DNA from: Rhodospirillaceae bacterium
GTDB taxonomy: Bacteria > Pseudomonadota > Alphaproteobacteria > MPNO01 > UBA2964
Assembly: GCA_002724505.1 (NCBI GenBank)
Contig: PBOV01000064.1
Coordinates: forward strand, 4,159 to 12,764
DNA: 8,606 nucleotides
Direction: 5' to 3'
In this document: piece by piece, positions 1 to 6,383 of the stretch
How positions within the stretch are numbered: position 1 is the stretch's first letter
Layout: each line of letters begins with the position of its first letter
Position numbers and translations under genes: made by a program
The notes under the pieces: generated by a model
Seen by the model: the letters and a program-made list of their open reading frames with translations, nothing else
Databases searched by the model: none
Told to the model about the DNA's origin: nothing

Positions 1-51
1 GGTGGCAATGACTATGGCCGCAGTATCTCTGCTATTGCCCTGAGAGATTAA
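1..51 (+). CDS. possible 3' end of an upstream gene (partial, unidentified)
   Basis: From the first base the + strand reads 16 codons and then TAA, ending ...SISAIALRD. This stretch has base composition like the coding regions, and AT-rich DNA begins right after it. The ending faintly resembles the last strand of a PAS domain, but 16 residues are too few to assign a family. The neighbouring frame (from base 2) also ends soon, at TGA 41-43, and gives a hydrophobic tail, so the true frame is uncertain. No function is proposed. Confidence 0.2.
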   Translation, partial: GGNDYGRSISAIALRD

Positions 52-278
52 TACAATTCCACATCTCATAATCTTTGTCGGTGTTTGCCTGATCGGATTA
101 GTTGTTAGTTGCGCACTGATATGACAATCCGTTTCTTGTTTATCATTCTTTTAAATTTTGTTCTGTCTTAGCCTAAGGCTACAAACTTCCCTTATACAAA
201 CCTAACCATGTAAAATAGTCGTCGACATAACGAATGCCCTCAAACTTCTTCGAACTCGCCGCCAAAATAGTAACGGGG

Positions 279-377
279 TTTACTTCAAAACATTAAAAAT
301 ACTTCTAAGGATACTGGAAATTACTTTGATAGACATCAAAACCTAGCATCCACTATAGACGCAACCCTTGAAGTAAA
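279..377. repeat. 10-bp inverted repeat with 79-base spacer
   Basis: TTTACTTCAA at 279-288 is exactly complementary to TTGAAGTAAA at 368-377. Inside the spacer, TTTGAT (325-330) and ATCAAA (335-340) form a second, small hairpin with loop AGAC. The arms could form a branched RNA or cruciform, but repeats of this length can arise by chance in AT-rich DNA. There is no sign of a transposase or of target duplication. Confidence 0.3.
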
Positions 378-431
378 TTCATCGAAGGAATTGTAATTGT
401 GTTTAAGAAAGTAAGAAGTTGATCCATTGTT

Positions 432-450
432 TCAGTATAATCAATACTGA
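432..450. repeat. small 7-bp hairpin
   Basis: TCAGTAT (432-438) pairs perfectly with ATACTGA (444-450) around a 5-base loop, AATCA. No U-run follows on either strand, so it is not a convincing terminator. It lies in the gene-poor region and has no assigned role. Confidence 0.3.
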
Positions 451-988
451 CCGATTCGTTAGCAATGGTCGTTAGGCAATACCGGACAGTTAAATCCTCG
501 CTGAAGAAAAATATGAAAGTCCTAATCCAATAATTTTCTTCCCTTCATACAAATCTCTTCTCAATATCTTTTAGGTCAAATTCCAAGAAGTCTTTTAGGA
601 GCAGGAAAGCTGTATAAACAAAATTTATTACGCCTTAATACTTGGTCTGTTAAGAACCAGCCAAGGAAACTCAACTATTTTAAATTTGCAATTAAGTTTG
701 GTGTGGGGCTCCCAAATTTCTTAGTTTTACAGGTATTATATGGTATAAATTGTTTCCTAAAAGTCTGTTTATTTAGAGTAAATAATAAATGCACAACAAA
801 AGATAGAGATGAATTGAATTTCTCAAACAACAAAGTTAACGCCTTCGGAAACCCAATAAAAAGCAGTGCCGTTACTGTTGAAACTCCAAAATTTATCCCG
901 CAATTTTTCCATATAATAGGAAGAAACACCTTTAATAGTAGTGGAAAAAAATTAGCTACCTGATTCTCGAAGAAAAGGATAGGGATCG

Positions 989-1017
989 TTTACACAATCC
1001 AAGGTCGCTGTTAAATT
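989..1017 (+). promoter_or_regulatory. candidate sigma-70-type promoter of prs
   Basis: TTTACA (989-994) matches the -35 consensus at five of six positions. With a 17-base spacer it is followed by TAAATT (1012-1017), which matches the -10 consensus at four of six. Transcription would start near 1023, giving a leader of about 60 bases that contains the hairpin at 1027-1056. The placement fits the first gene of the prs-ychF run. It is a consensus match by eye only. Confidence 0.3.
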
Positions 1018-1026
1018 GCGCCAGCC

Positions 1027-1056
1027 CTCGGCCTTCATATCGATAGAATCGCCGAG
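1027..1056 (+). promoter_or_regulatory. leader hairpin upstream of prs
   Basis: CTCGGC (1027-1032) pairs with GCCGAG (1051-1056). The 18-base loop contains the palindrome TATCGATA and a further TTC/GAA pairing. It ends 26 bases before the prs start codon and leaves the Shine-Dalgarno-like AGGA (1070-1073) free. It could be a protein-binding palindrome or an RNA structure in the leader. No known riboswitch or PurR-type box is recognised. Confidence 0.25.
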
Positions 1057-1082
1057 TAAATGTTGGTTTAGGAAAAGTCGGT

Positions 1083-2027
1083 ATGAAGATCGTCGCATGT
1101 AATAGTAACCGGCCATTGGCAGAAGCGATTTCTGCTTATCTTAATCTTTCTCTTTGCAAAGCCAGTATCCGACGATTTGCAGATATGGAATGTTTTGTCG
1201 AAATTGACGAAAATGTCCGTGGTGAGGATGTCTTTGTCATTCAATCGACGTCCTTTCCGGCCAATGACAATCTCATGGAATTGTTGGTTTGTATTGATGC
1301 TTTAAGACGCGGTTCAGCTCGCCGCATTACTGCTGTTATTCCCTACTTTGGATATGCTCGACAGGACCGAAAATCGGGACCTAGGACGCCGATCTCGGCT
1401 AAGCTGGTTGCGAATTTAATCACTCAAGCTGGCGTTGATCGAGTGCTAACATTGGATTTGCACGCTGGTCAGATCCAAGGCTTTTTTGATATTCCAGTAG
1501 ATAACCTATTTGCCGCTCCTGTTTTTTTGCGGGATATAAAACAAAACTTCGATTGTGAAAATTTAACTATGATTTCCCCTGATGTTGGTGGGGTACTTCG
1601 GGCACGAGCCCTAGCGAAGCCGCTCGATGCTGAGTTGGCAATAATTGATAAACGCCGTGAGCGAGCAGGTGTTTCCGAGGTCATGCACATTATTGGCGAT
1701 ATTACGGGCGCTGACTGTATCATTGTTGACGATATTGTAGATTCCGCTGGAACTTTATGTAATGCGGCAGAGGCGTTGATGGACGCAGGAGCCAAAACCG
1801 TATCTGCATATATCACGCATGGTGTTTTATCAGGTGGCGCCGTATCTCGCGTATCCTCTTCTCCGATACAGAGTGTAGTCACAACAGACAGCATTATGAG
1901 CACCGAGGCCGTCCGTGTTTCTCAAAATGTTAAGCAAATATCCATTGCCCCGCTTATGGGAGAAGCAATAAACCGAATTAGTGAAGAAAAATCCGTATCT
2001 AGTTTGTTTGACTATTCCGCCGCATAA
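1083..2027 (+). CDS. prs: ribose-phosphate pyrophosphokinase (PRPP synthetase)
   Basis: Transfers the pyrophosphate of ATP to ribose 5-phosphate to make PRPP, the precursor for purine, pyrimidine, histidine, tryptophan and NAD synthesis; cytosolic. The 314-residue length is normal for class I bacterial enzymes. Visible signatures are the ATP-binding region with YARQDRK (91-97), [11 protein letters not shown] (125-135) with the metal-binding His127, the catalytic loop IIDKRR (187-192) with Lys190 and Arg192, and the PRPP-binding loop DDIVDSAGT (216-224). The ATG at 1083 has AGGA about nine bases upstream and begins with the family's usual MKI opening. It is the first gene of a + strand run with rplY, pth and ychF, an order common in alphaproteobacteria. 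All key residues are present. The identification is secure. Confidence 0.97.
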   Translation: MKIVACNSNRPLAEAISAYLNLSLCKASIRRFADMECFVEIDENVRGEDVFVIQSTSFPANDNLMELLVCIDALRRGSARRITAVIPYFGYARQDRKSGPRTPISAKLVANLITQAGVDRVLTLDLHAGQIQGFFDIPVDNLFAAPVFLRDIKQNFDCENLTMISPDVGGVLRARALAKPLDAELAIIDKRRERAGVSEVMHIIGDITGADCIIVDDIVDSAGTLCNAAEALMDAGAKTVSAYITHGVLSGGAVSRVSSSPIQSVVTTDSIMSTEAVRVSQNVKQISIAPLMGEAINRISEEKSVSSLFDYSAA

Positions 2028-2070
2028 GATTAAAACCCATCGCTCCCTTCATTTAGTTGGGGAATTTTCG

Positions 2071-2094
2071 CGTCGGCACCCCTGGAGGCTGACG
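2071..2094 (+). promoter_or_regulatory. hairpin in the prs-rplY gap
   Basis: CGTCGGC (2071-2077) pairs with GCTGACG (2088-2094) with one G-U pair and a 10-base loop. It lies 26 bases before the rplY start and has no U-run after it, so it is unlikely to be an intrinsic terminator. It may be a processing or translational control structure in front of rplY, which would fit the single larger gap (93 bases) in this gene run. Function is inferred from position only. Confidence 0.25.
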
Positions 2095-2120
2095 TAAACA
2101 CTTAATAATGGAGATACGGC

Positions 2121-2804
2121 ATGGCCGATATTCAAACCATCGCCGCGGCATCTCGCGAACGAGGCGGAAAGGGGACCGCCCGTGCCGTACGCCGCGCAGG
2201 AAAAATTCCAGCAGTTATATACGGTAATAATGAAGAACCCTTATTGATTGCAGTCGATCGCATCGAGCTAGAGAAAGAAATTAATAAAAACGGGTTCTTG
2301 ATTCGTCTTCTTGATGTTGAAGTCGACGATAAAAAACATCGGGTACTACCGCGTGATACACAGTTCCACCCCGTAACCGACCGACCCATACACGTAGACT
2401 TTTTGCGCTATTCTGCAGCGCGAAAGCTAACAGTTGAAGTCCCTGTCCGCTTCCTTAATGAAGACGATTCTCCGGGACTAAAAACCGGTGGTGTTATCAA
2501 TGTTGTTCGTCATGCGATTGAAGTTTCATGTGTTGCCGACTCAATCCCTGAGAGTTTTGAGATCGATCTTGCCGGCCTGGAAATTGGTGATTCAATCCAC
2601 GCTAACGCTTTAACTTTATCTGAAGGTGTAGAACTCACAATTACCGATCGTGATTTCACAATCGCAACTATTGCTGCGCCTACTGTGATGGCCGTAGAGG
2701 AAGAAGTCGAAAGCGAAGCGGATGTTGAAGGCGAGGAAGGTAGCGAAGCTGAAGTCGCTGAGGAAACAGAATCTGGGGAAAACAATGTGGAAGGCGGAGA
2801 GTAG
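2121..2804 (+). CDS. rplY: large ribosomal subunit protein bL25, CTC (long) form
   Basis: Binds 5S rRNA in the 50S subunit. The long CTC/TL5 form adds a second beta domain to the L25 core. Residues 5-95 are the 5S-binding L25 domain, with the conserved RERGGKGTARAVRRAGKIP stretch at 12-30, VIYG (32-35), and FHPVTDRPIHVDFLR (82-96). Residues 100-188 are the TL5 C-terminal domain (VEVPVRF, SPGLKTGGVINVVRH). From 192 the protein ends in a low-complexity tail in which 17 of 36 residues are acidic, a usual feature of alphaproteobacterial bL25. At 227 residues it has the length expected for CTC proteins. The start is supported by GGAG seven to eight bases before the ATG. prs lies upstream and pth follows after 30 bases, a classic arrangement. 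Confidence 0.96.
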   Translation: MADIQTIAAASRERGGKGTARAVRRAGKIPAVIYGNNEEPLLIAVDRIELEKEINKNGFLIRLLDVEVDDKKHRVLPRDTQFHPVTDRPIHVDFLRYSAARKLTVEVPVRFLNEDDSPGLKTGGVINVVRHAIEVSCVADSIPESFEIDLAGLEIGDSIHANALTLSEGVELTITDRDFTIATIAAPTVMAVEEEVESEADVEGEEGSEAEVAEETESGENNVEGGE

Positions 2805-2812
2805 CTCTCTCC
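2796..2812 (+). repeat. small hairpin over the rplY stop codon
   Basis: GGAGAG (2796-2801) pairs with CTCTCC (2807-2812), with the rplY TAG stop in the 5-base loop. It is followed by C-rich sequence rather than a U-run, so termination is not expected. It might modulate translation coupling or RNA processing between rplY and pth, but it may also be chance. Confidence 0.2.
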
Positions 2813-2834
2813 CCCTCCTGGAACCGTATGCACC

Positions 2835-3470
2835 ATGTTGCTCCTGGTCGGTTTAGGAAACCCAGGCCAAAAATATGCTGAAAATCGGCATAACATCGGT
2901 GTCATGGCTGCGCACGAAATTATTCGTCAGCATGCCTTTGGTACGCCCAAGGCAAAATCTCAGCCAAAAGGGATTTTTTGTGAAGGGCAGATCGAAGGTA
3001 TCAAAATTATTACGCTCCTGCCCTTAACTTTTATGAATGACTCGGGAAAAGCGGTCGGCGACGCTATGCGTTATTGGAGATTGGAACCAAAGGATGTTTT
3101 TGTCCTTCATGACGAACTTGATTTAGCACCGGCAATAGTGAGAGCAAAACTAGGCGGCGGCAACGCCGGCCATAACGGTTTACGGAGTATAGATTCCCAT
3201 ATCGGTAAAAATTATTGGCGGGTACGCTTGGGCATCGGTCACCCGGGCGAAAAGAAAAAGGTGACAGGTTATGTCCTGCGCGACTTCCCCAAAGCAGATA
3301 AACAATGGGTTTCTAAAACAATAGAAGCGGTCGCCAAAGCGATACCATTGTTACTTCAAGGAGACAGCCCAGCGTTTACCAACCAGGTTGGGCTCTTGAC
3401 CAAACCAAATAAACCTCAAGATCTACAAGGTAGTGTCGTTCTATCCTCCAGGCTAAGGAAAGGTAAATAA
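2835..3470 (+). CDS. pth: peptidyl-tRNA hydrolase
   Basis: Cleaves the ester bond of peptidyl-tRNAs that drop off the ribosome and so recycles tRNA; an essential cytosolic enzyme. At 211 residues it is slightly longer than the usual 185-200, the excess being a basic C-terminal tail. The residues known to form the active site in the family are all visible: Asn9 in GLGNPG, catalytic His19 in NRHNIG, Asn68 in FMNDSG, Asp93 in HDELDL, and Asn114 in GGGNAGHNGLRSI. The start at 2835 gives the canonical hydrophobic MLLLVGLGNPG opening, although the Shine-Dalgarno sequence (GGA at 2820-2822) is weak, so coupling to rplY is plausible. Its TAA stop overlaps the ychF ATG by one base (TAATG). Confidence 0.96.
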   Translation: MLLLVGLGNPGQKYAENRHNIGVMAAHEIIRQHAFGTPKAKSQPKGIFCEGQIEGIKIITLLPLTFMNDSGKAVGDAMRYWRLEPKDVFVLHDELDLAPAIVRAKLGGGNAGHNGLRSIDSHIGKNYWRVRLGIGHPGEKKKVTGYVLRDFPKADKQWVSKTIEAVAKAIPLLLQGDSPAFTNQVGLLTKPNKPQDLQGSVVLSSRLRKGK

Positions 3471-4570
3471 TGGGATTCACCTGTGGAATTGTAGGCCTTC
3501 CTAATGTAGGAAAATCCACGTTATTTAATGCCCTTACCGCAACAATAGCTGCGCAGGCTGAAAACTATCCTTTTTGTACGATTGAGCCAAACGTTGGAAG
3601 GATTGCCATTCCTGATCAGCGTCTAGATCAAATCGCGACCCTCGCTAAATCTGAGAAGATCACGCCCACTCAAATTGACTTTGCTGATATTGCAGGATTA
3701 GTACGTGGAGCAAGCAAAGGAGAGGGTCTCGGCAACCAATTCCTTTCCCACATTCGCGAAATGGATGCAATAGCCCATGTTGTTCGCTGTTTTGAAGATG
3801 AAAATGTCACCCATGTCGAGGGTCGAATTGATCCTGTCGACGATATTGAGACCATCGATACTGAATTAATGCTAGCTGACCTAGAAAGCCTAGAGCGCCG
3901 CAGTACTGCTCTAGTAAAAAAAAGCCGCGGTAATGACAAAGATGCTATCGCAAGGCTAGTTGTAATTGAAAAGGTAATTGGAGCCCTCAGAGAAGGAAAA
4001 CCTGCAAGATCGATTATGGACCAATTCGGAGATCGAACCATTTTAAACGAATTACAGCTGCTAACGGCTAAACCAGTCATGTACGTCTGTAATGTTGGCG
4101 AGGATGATTCCTCAACCGGTAATTCATATTCCGAAAGAGTCGCCGCCCATGCTACCACCGAAGGTGCAGTCTCCATTGTTATTTCAGCAGCGATTGAAGC
4201 AGAAATAGCTCAACTCACAAATATAGAGGAACGGACGGAATTCCTAAATTCTATAGGTCTTGAGCAAACCGGTCTCTCGCAGATTATCACTGCTGGCTAC
4301 AAACTTCTCGGTTTAATAACTTACCTTACAGCCGGCCCGACTGAGTCTCGCGCATGGACCATCGCAGAGGGAACAAAAGCGCCCCAAGCAGCCGCGGAAA
4401 TTCATACCGATTTCGAACGAGGGTTTATTTGTGCAGAGACTATTGCGTTTGAAGATTACGTAAATTACGCCGGTGAGGTTGGTGCTAAAGAGGCTGGAAA
4501 AATGCGTCAAGAGGGCCGAGATTATATCGTCAAAGACGGTGATATAATCCTATTCAGGTTTAACGTATAA
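3470..4570 (+). CDS. ychF: redox-regulated ATPase YchF (OLA1 family)
   Basis: A ribosome-associated member of the Obg family of P-loop NTPases that prefers ATP over GTP and is linked to translation and oxidative-stress responses. Of 366 residues, 3-275 form the G domain with its helical insertion: P-loop GLPNVGKS (9-16), switch/G3 DIAGLVRGASKGEGLGNQ (73-90), and in place of the GTP-specifying NKxD the motif NVGE (208-211), the known basis of ATP preference. The C-terminal TGS domain (about 283-366) carries LLGLITYLTAGPTESRAW and ends GDIILFRFNV, as in the family. The ATG overlaps the pth stop, indicating translational coupling. Length and motifs are typical. It is the last gene of the prs run. 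Confidence 0.97.
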   Translation: MGFTCGIVGLPNVGKSTLFNALTATIAAQAENYPFCTIEPNVGRIAIPDQRLDQIATLAKSEKITPTQIDFADIAGLVRGASKGEGLGNQFLSHIREMDAIAHVVRCFEDENVTHVEGRIDPVDDIETIDTELMLADLESLERRSTALVKKSRGNDKDAIARLVVIEKVIGALREGKPARSIMDQFGDRTILNELQLLTAKPVMYVCNVGEDDSSTGNSYSERVAAHATTEGAVSIVISAAIEAEIAQLTNIEERTEFLNSIGLEQTGLSQIITAGYKLLGLITYLTAGPTESRAWTIAEGTKAPQAAAEIHTDFERGFICAETIAFEDYVNYAGEVGAKEAGKMRQEGRDYIVKDGDIILFRFNV

Positions 4571-4681
4571 GCCCGCACACAATATTCATCTAGCATTGCA
4601 ACTATTGACTTCAACGTTTAAAAACGTCCGCCTATAGTTTTATACGGCGAAACTTTCGCGGAGTCTTTCAGGGAGAGAAAA
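4571..4681 (+). promoter_or_regulatory. ychF to dienelactone hydrolase gap with two inverted repeats
   Basis: This 111-base gap holds ACGTTT (4614-4619) and AAACGT (4622-4627), separated by two bases, a palindrome that could be an operator. It is followed by CGCCTATA (4629-4636) and TATACGGCG (4641-4649), which form an 8-bp stem with one bulged C. Neither is followed by a U-run. TTGACT at 4605-4610 resembles a -35 box, but no -10 box sits at normal spacing. TTTAAA (4617-4622) with TATACG (4641-4646) at 18 bases is a weak alternative. A promoter for the downstream gene is likely somewhere here, but cannot be fixed. Confidence 0.3.
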
Positions 4682-5353
4682 ATGGGATCACACACTGAAC
4701 TAAATACAGATGATGGACACACACTTAGCGCCTATAAGGCCATGCCTTCGGGAAATGCAAAGGGTGGCGTTGTGGTCATTCAAGAAATTTTTGGCGTAAA
4801 TCAGCATATTAGAAATCTCGTGGATGAGTTTGCTAAAAATGGCTACGTCGCCATTGCACCGGCATTATTTGACCGTAAAGAAAGGGGTCTTGACCTGGGT
4901 TATGGCCAGGATGATTTTAGCAAGGGTCGAGATACACGAGGGAGCCTGGACGATGACGGAATCCAAAGTGATGTTCAAGCAGCCATAAATAACGTTTCTA
5001 GTGCCGGAAAAGTCGGCATCGTTGGCTATTGTTTTGGGGGCTATGTAAGCTGGCTCGCCGCCTGCAAATGTGATGGTCTGTCAGCGGCCTCAACCTTCTA
5101 TGGCGGCGGTATTCATGCTAAACGGGATTATACACCTAAGGTCCCTGTGATCTTCAATTTTGGTGACAAAGACGGTGGTATACCGCTGAGCCAAGTTTCC
5201 GAAATCAAAGAATCACACCCGGACATCCCCTGCTACGTCTACGACGATTCTGGTCATGGTTTCTGCTGTGATGACCGTGAGAGTTATAATCAGGGGGCCT
5301 GTGAACGGGCTCACAAGCGTACGTTGGACCATTTCAGTCAAAACGTTGGCTGA
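4682..5353 (+). CDS. dienelactone hydrolase family protein
   Basis: An alpha/beta hydrolase of the dienelactone hydrolase (carboxymethylenebutenolidase) family, probably cytosolic since no signal peptide is seen. The family hydrolyses lactone or ester bonds; the classic member opens dienelactone in chlorocatechol degradation, but most chromosomal members have unknown substrates. In 223 residues the catalytic Cys-Asp-His triad is recognisable: nucleophile Cys117 in GYCFGG, Asp164 in FGDKDGG, and His192 in SGHGF. Glu36 in QEIFG matches the conserved active-site glutamate. It has seven cysteines, including a vicinal pair just after the catalytic His (GHGFCC). The start is well supported by AGGGAGAG shortly before the ATG. 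It lies alone between ychF and a hairpin terminator, with no aromatic-degradation genes nearby, so a specific catabolic role should not be assumed. Confidence 0.92.
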   Translation: MGSHTELNTDDGHTLSAYKAMPSGNAKGGVVVIQEIFGVNQHIRNLVDEFAKNGYVAIAPALFDRKERGLDLGYGQDDFSKGRDTRGSLDDDGIQSDVQAAINNVSSAGKVGIVGYCFGGYVSWLAACKCDGLSAASTFYGGGIHAKRDYTPKVPVIFNFGDKDGGIPLSQVSEIKESHPDIPCYVYDDSGHGFCCDDRESYNQGACERAHKRTLDHFSQNVG

Positions 5354-5372
5354 CTAGGAATAAACCAAATTA

Positions 5373-5405
5373 AGAATCAGCTCCGCACAATGCGGAGCTG
5401 ATTCT
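5373..5405. terminator. perfect 15-bp hairpin between convergent genes
   Basis: The 15 bases at 5373-5387 are exactly complementary to 5391-5405, with a 3-base loop (CAA). The hairpin starts 19 bases after the dienelactone hydrolase stop codon. On the + strand there is no U-run after it. On the - strand it is followed by a mildly U-rich stretch (TTAATTTGG). It is most simply a transcription barrier for the + strand gene, possibly acting in both directions. Strength without a U-tract is uncertain, so it could instead protect the 3' end of the mRNA. Confidence 0.6.
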
Positions 5406-5409
5406 AATC

Positions 5410-5505
5410 TCAAAAATGCCACAAATCACTAACCACGGTGATAACTGCCGCCGCAGTATTTTCCGTGCGTATCCTATTAAGACCGGTTTTAGGAACGCCA
5501 TTCAC
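5410..5505 (-). pseudogene. possible 3' remnant of an rsmE-like 16S rRNA methyltransferase gene
   Basis: On the - strand a 31-codon frame ending in TGA (5412-5410) reads VPKTGLNRIRTENTAAAV and closes with SDLWHF. RsmE (16S rRNA m3U1498 methyltransferase) proteins typically end with a G(F)VP..LGPRILRTETAA block and then about ten hydrophobic residues and GDW or similar. The resemblance covers about 25 residues and needs small gaps (RI-RTENTAA against RILRTE-TAA). Upstream this frame is closed by a TAA; another frame is open for 26 codons but shows no convincing RsmE sequence and contains the petC terminator. So any rsmE copy would be broken and mostly gone. The short match could be coincidence. 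Confidence 0.3.
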
Positions 5506-5549
5506 TAAGCCTTATCGACCGACAGAGGACCAGCCGTATAACTGTTTTC

Positions 5550-5575
5550 AAAAACCCGCTGCGCCTTTAAGCGGG
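5550..5575 (-). terminator. rho-independent terminator of the petABC operon
   Basis: Read on the - strand, CCCGCT (5575-5570) pairs with AGCGGG (5560-5555) around a 9-base loop and is followed at once by five U residues (5554-5550). It begins 40 bases after the petC stop codon. A GC-rich stem plus U-run in the right orientation and place makes this a convincing intrinsic terminator for the cytochrome bc1 transcript. Confidence 0.75.
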
Positions 5576-5615
5576 CCCCGATCATTGATCCATTGAGGAA
5601 ATCTATGACCGCAGT

Positions 5616-6383
5616 TTAATGCAAGTCAGACCAGACCTTACGCTTAATTCCGTACAACATACCGGTTAGAATTAGCAGAAAGAGTATCACTTTTACGCCC
5701 ATCCTTTTACGCCATTCCAGCTCCGGCTCAGCAGCCCAGGCGAGAAAGGTTGTCAGATCACGTGACATCTGGTCTACAGTGGATTTTGTTTTATCAGCAT
5801 ATTCTACACCGCCTTCAACAAGGGGCGGAGGCATTGCGATCTGTTGCCCAGGGAAATATAAATTGTAATACATACCTTCCCCAAGCTTCATATTTTTAGG
5901 TGCAGGCTTGTAACCTACCAGCAACGCATGAAGGTAGTCAGCCCCACCAACGCGGGCTTTGGTCATCAACGTTAAGTCAGGCGGAAGGGCACCATTATTG
6001 CCAGCACGAGCAGCCTCTTCATTTGGAAAGGGTTTGACTAATCTATCGCTCAAACGAGCTGGGCGTTGAAACATTTCTCCTTCCGCATTAGGGCCGTCGG
6101 TAACCTCCTTAGATGCAGCAATAGCTTTGACTTGAGCTTCCGAAAATCCAATTTCCTTCAGGTTGCGGTAGTGTAGCAACCGAGCAGAATGACACGCCGC
6201 ACATACCTCGTTATAGACTTGAAAGCCGCGTTGCAGTGCTCCTCGATCAAACGTACCGAACAGCCCTGAAAACGACCAATTTTGTTTTTCAGGCTTTACA
6301 ATATTACCAGCCGCAAACACGCTGGTCGTCGCAATGACCGTCGCTACAATAATAGTCGCAAAATTTATAGAAACTTTATGCAT
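5616..6383 (-). CDS. petC: cytochrome c1 subunit of the cytochrome bc1 complex
   Basis: The c-type haem subunit of respiratory complex III; it takes electrons from the Rieske protein and passes them to soluble or membrane cytochrome c in the periplasm. The 255 residues begin with a Sec signal peptide (1-25, ending VFAAG). Haem attachment is Cys61-Ala-Ala-Cys64-His65. Met184 in QQIAMPPPL is the likely sixth iron ligand. PDLTLMTKARVGG (135-147) is a conserved c1 segment. A single C-terminal membrane anchor spans about 229-246, followed by a basic cytoplasmic end. The ATG at 6383 is preferred because GGAGA lies seven bases upstream and the codon overlaps the petB stop as TGATG. A GTG one codon earlier (6386) is the alternative. 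It is the last gene of petABC. Confidence 0.95.
   Translation of the reverse strand: MHKVSINFATIIVATVIATTSVFAAGNIVKPEKQNWSFSGLFGTFDRGALQRGFQVYNEVCAACHSARLLHYRNLKEIGFSEAQVKAIAASKEVTDGPNAEGEMFQRPARLSDRLVKPFPNEEAARAGNNGALPPDLTLMTKARVGGADYLHALLVGYKPAPKNMKLGEGMYYNLYFPGQQIAMPPPLVEGGVEYADKTKSTVDQMSRDLTTFLAWAAEPELEWRKRMGVKVILFLLILTGMLYGIKRKVWSDLH

Larger units (their letters stand above)
52..1082. other. AT-rich, gene-poor intergenic region upstream of prs
   Basis: About 1 kb with no gene I can support. It is visibly richer in A and T than the flanking genes and stops are frequent in all frames up to about 520. Small structures are present: a 10-bp inverted repeat at 279-288 and 368-377, a 6-bp hairpin at 325-340 inside it, and a 7-bp hairpin at 432-450. 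From 526 to 963 one + strand frame stays open for 145 codons, with only a GTG at 703 as a plausible start; the opposite strand is also open over 675-989. Neither translation has a recognisable motif and neither start has a ribosome binding site. No tRNA T-loop signature is seen on either strand. The last 100 bases probably carry the prs promoter. The whole may be decayed former coding DNA, but no parent gene can be named. Confidence 0.6.

Noticed and set aside
121..171. Short hydrophobic + strand frame (16 residues, signal-peptide-like)
   Set aside because: It is too short, has no ribosome binding site, and is followed by stop-rich AT-rich DNA.
1..1082. Search for tRNA, CRISPR, insertion-sequence or phage features
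   Set aside because: No T-loop signature, no regularly spaced repeats, no transposase or integrase reading frame and no target-site duplication were found.
1469..1903. 144-codon open frame on the - strand inside prs
   Set aside because: It is antisense to the conserved PRPP synthetase core, with low-information composition and no ribosome binding site.
2510..2905. 131-codon - strand frame spanning the rplY-pth junction
   Set aside because: Its serine and threonine-rich stretch is the antisense of the acidic bL25 tail. Both genes it overlaps are secure.
3670..4176. 168-codon open frame on the - strand inside ychF
   Set aside because: It lies wholly antisense to a full-length, motif-complete YchF, and its translation is serine and arginine rich without recognisable motifs, as expected for a shadow frame.
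5505..5585. 26-codon - strand open frame starting at ATG 5585
   Set aside because: The petABC terminator (5550-5575) lies inside it, and it has no ribosome binding site or recognisable motif.
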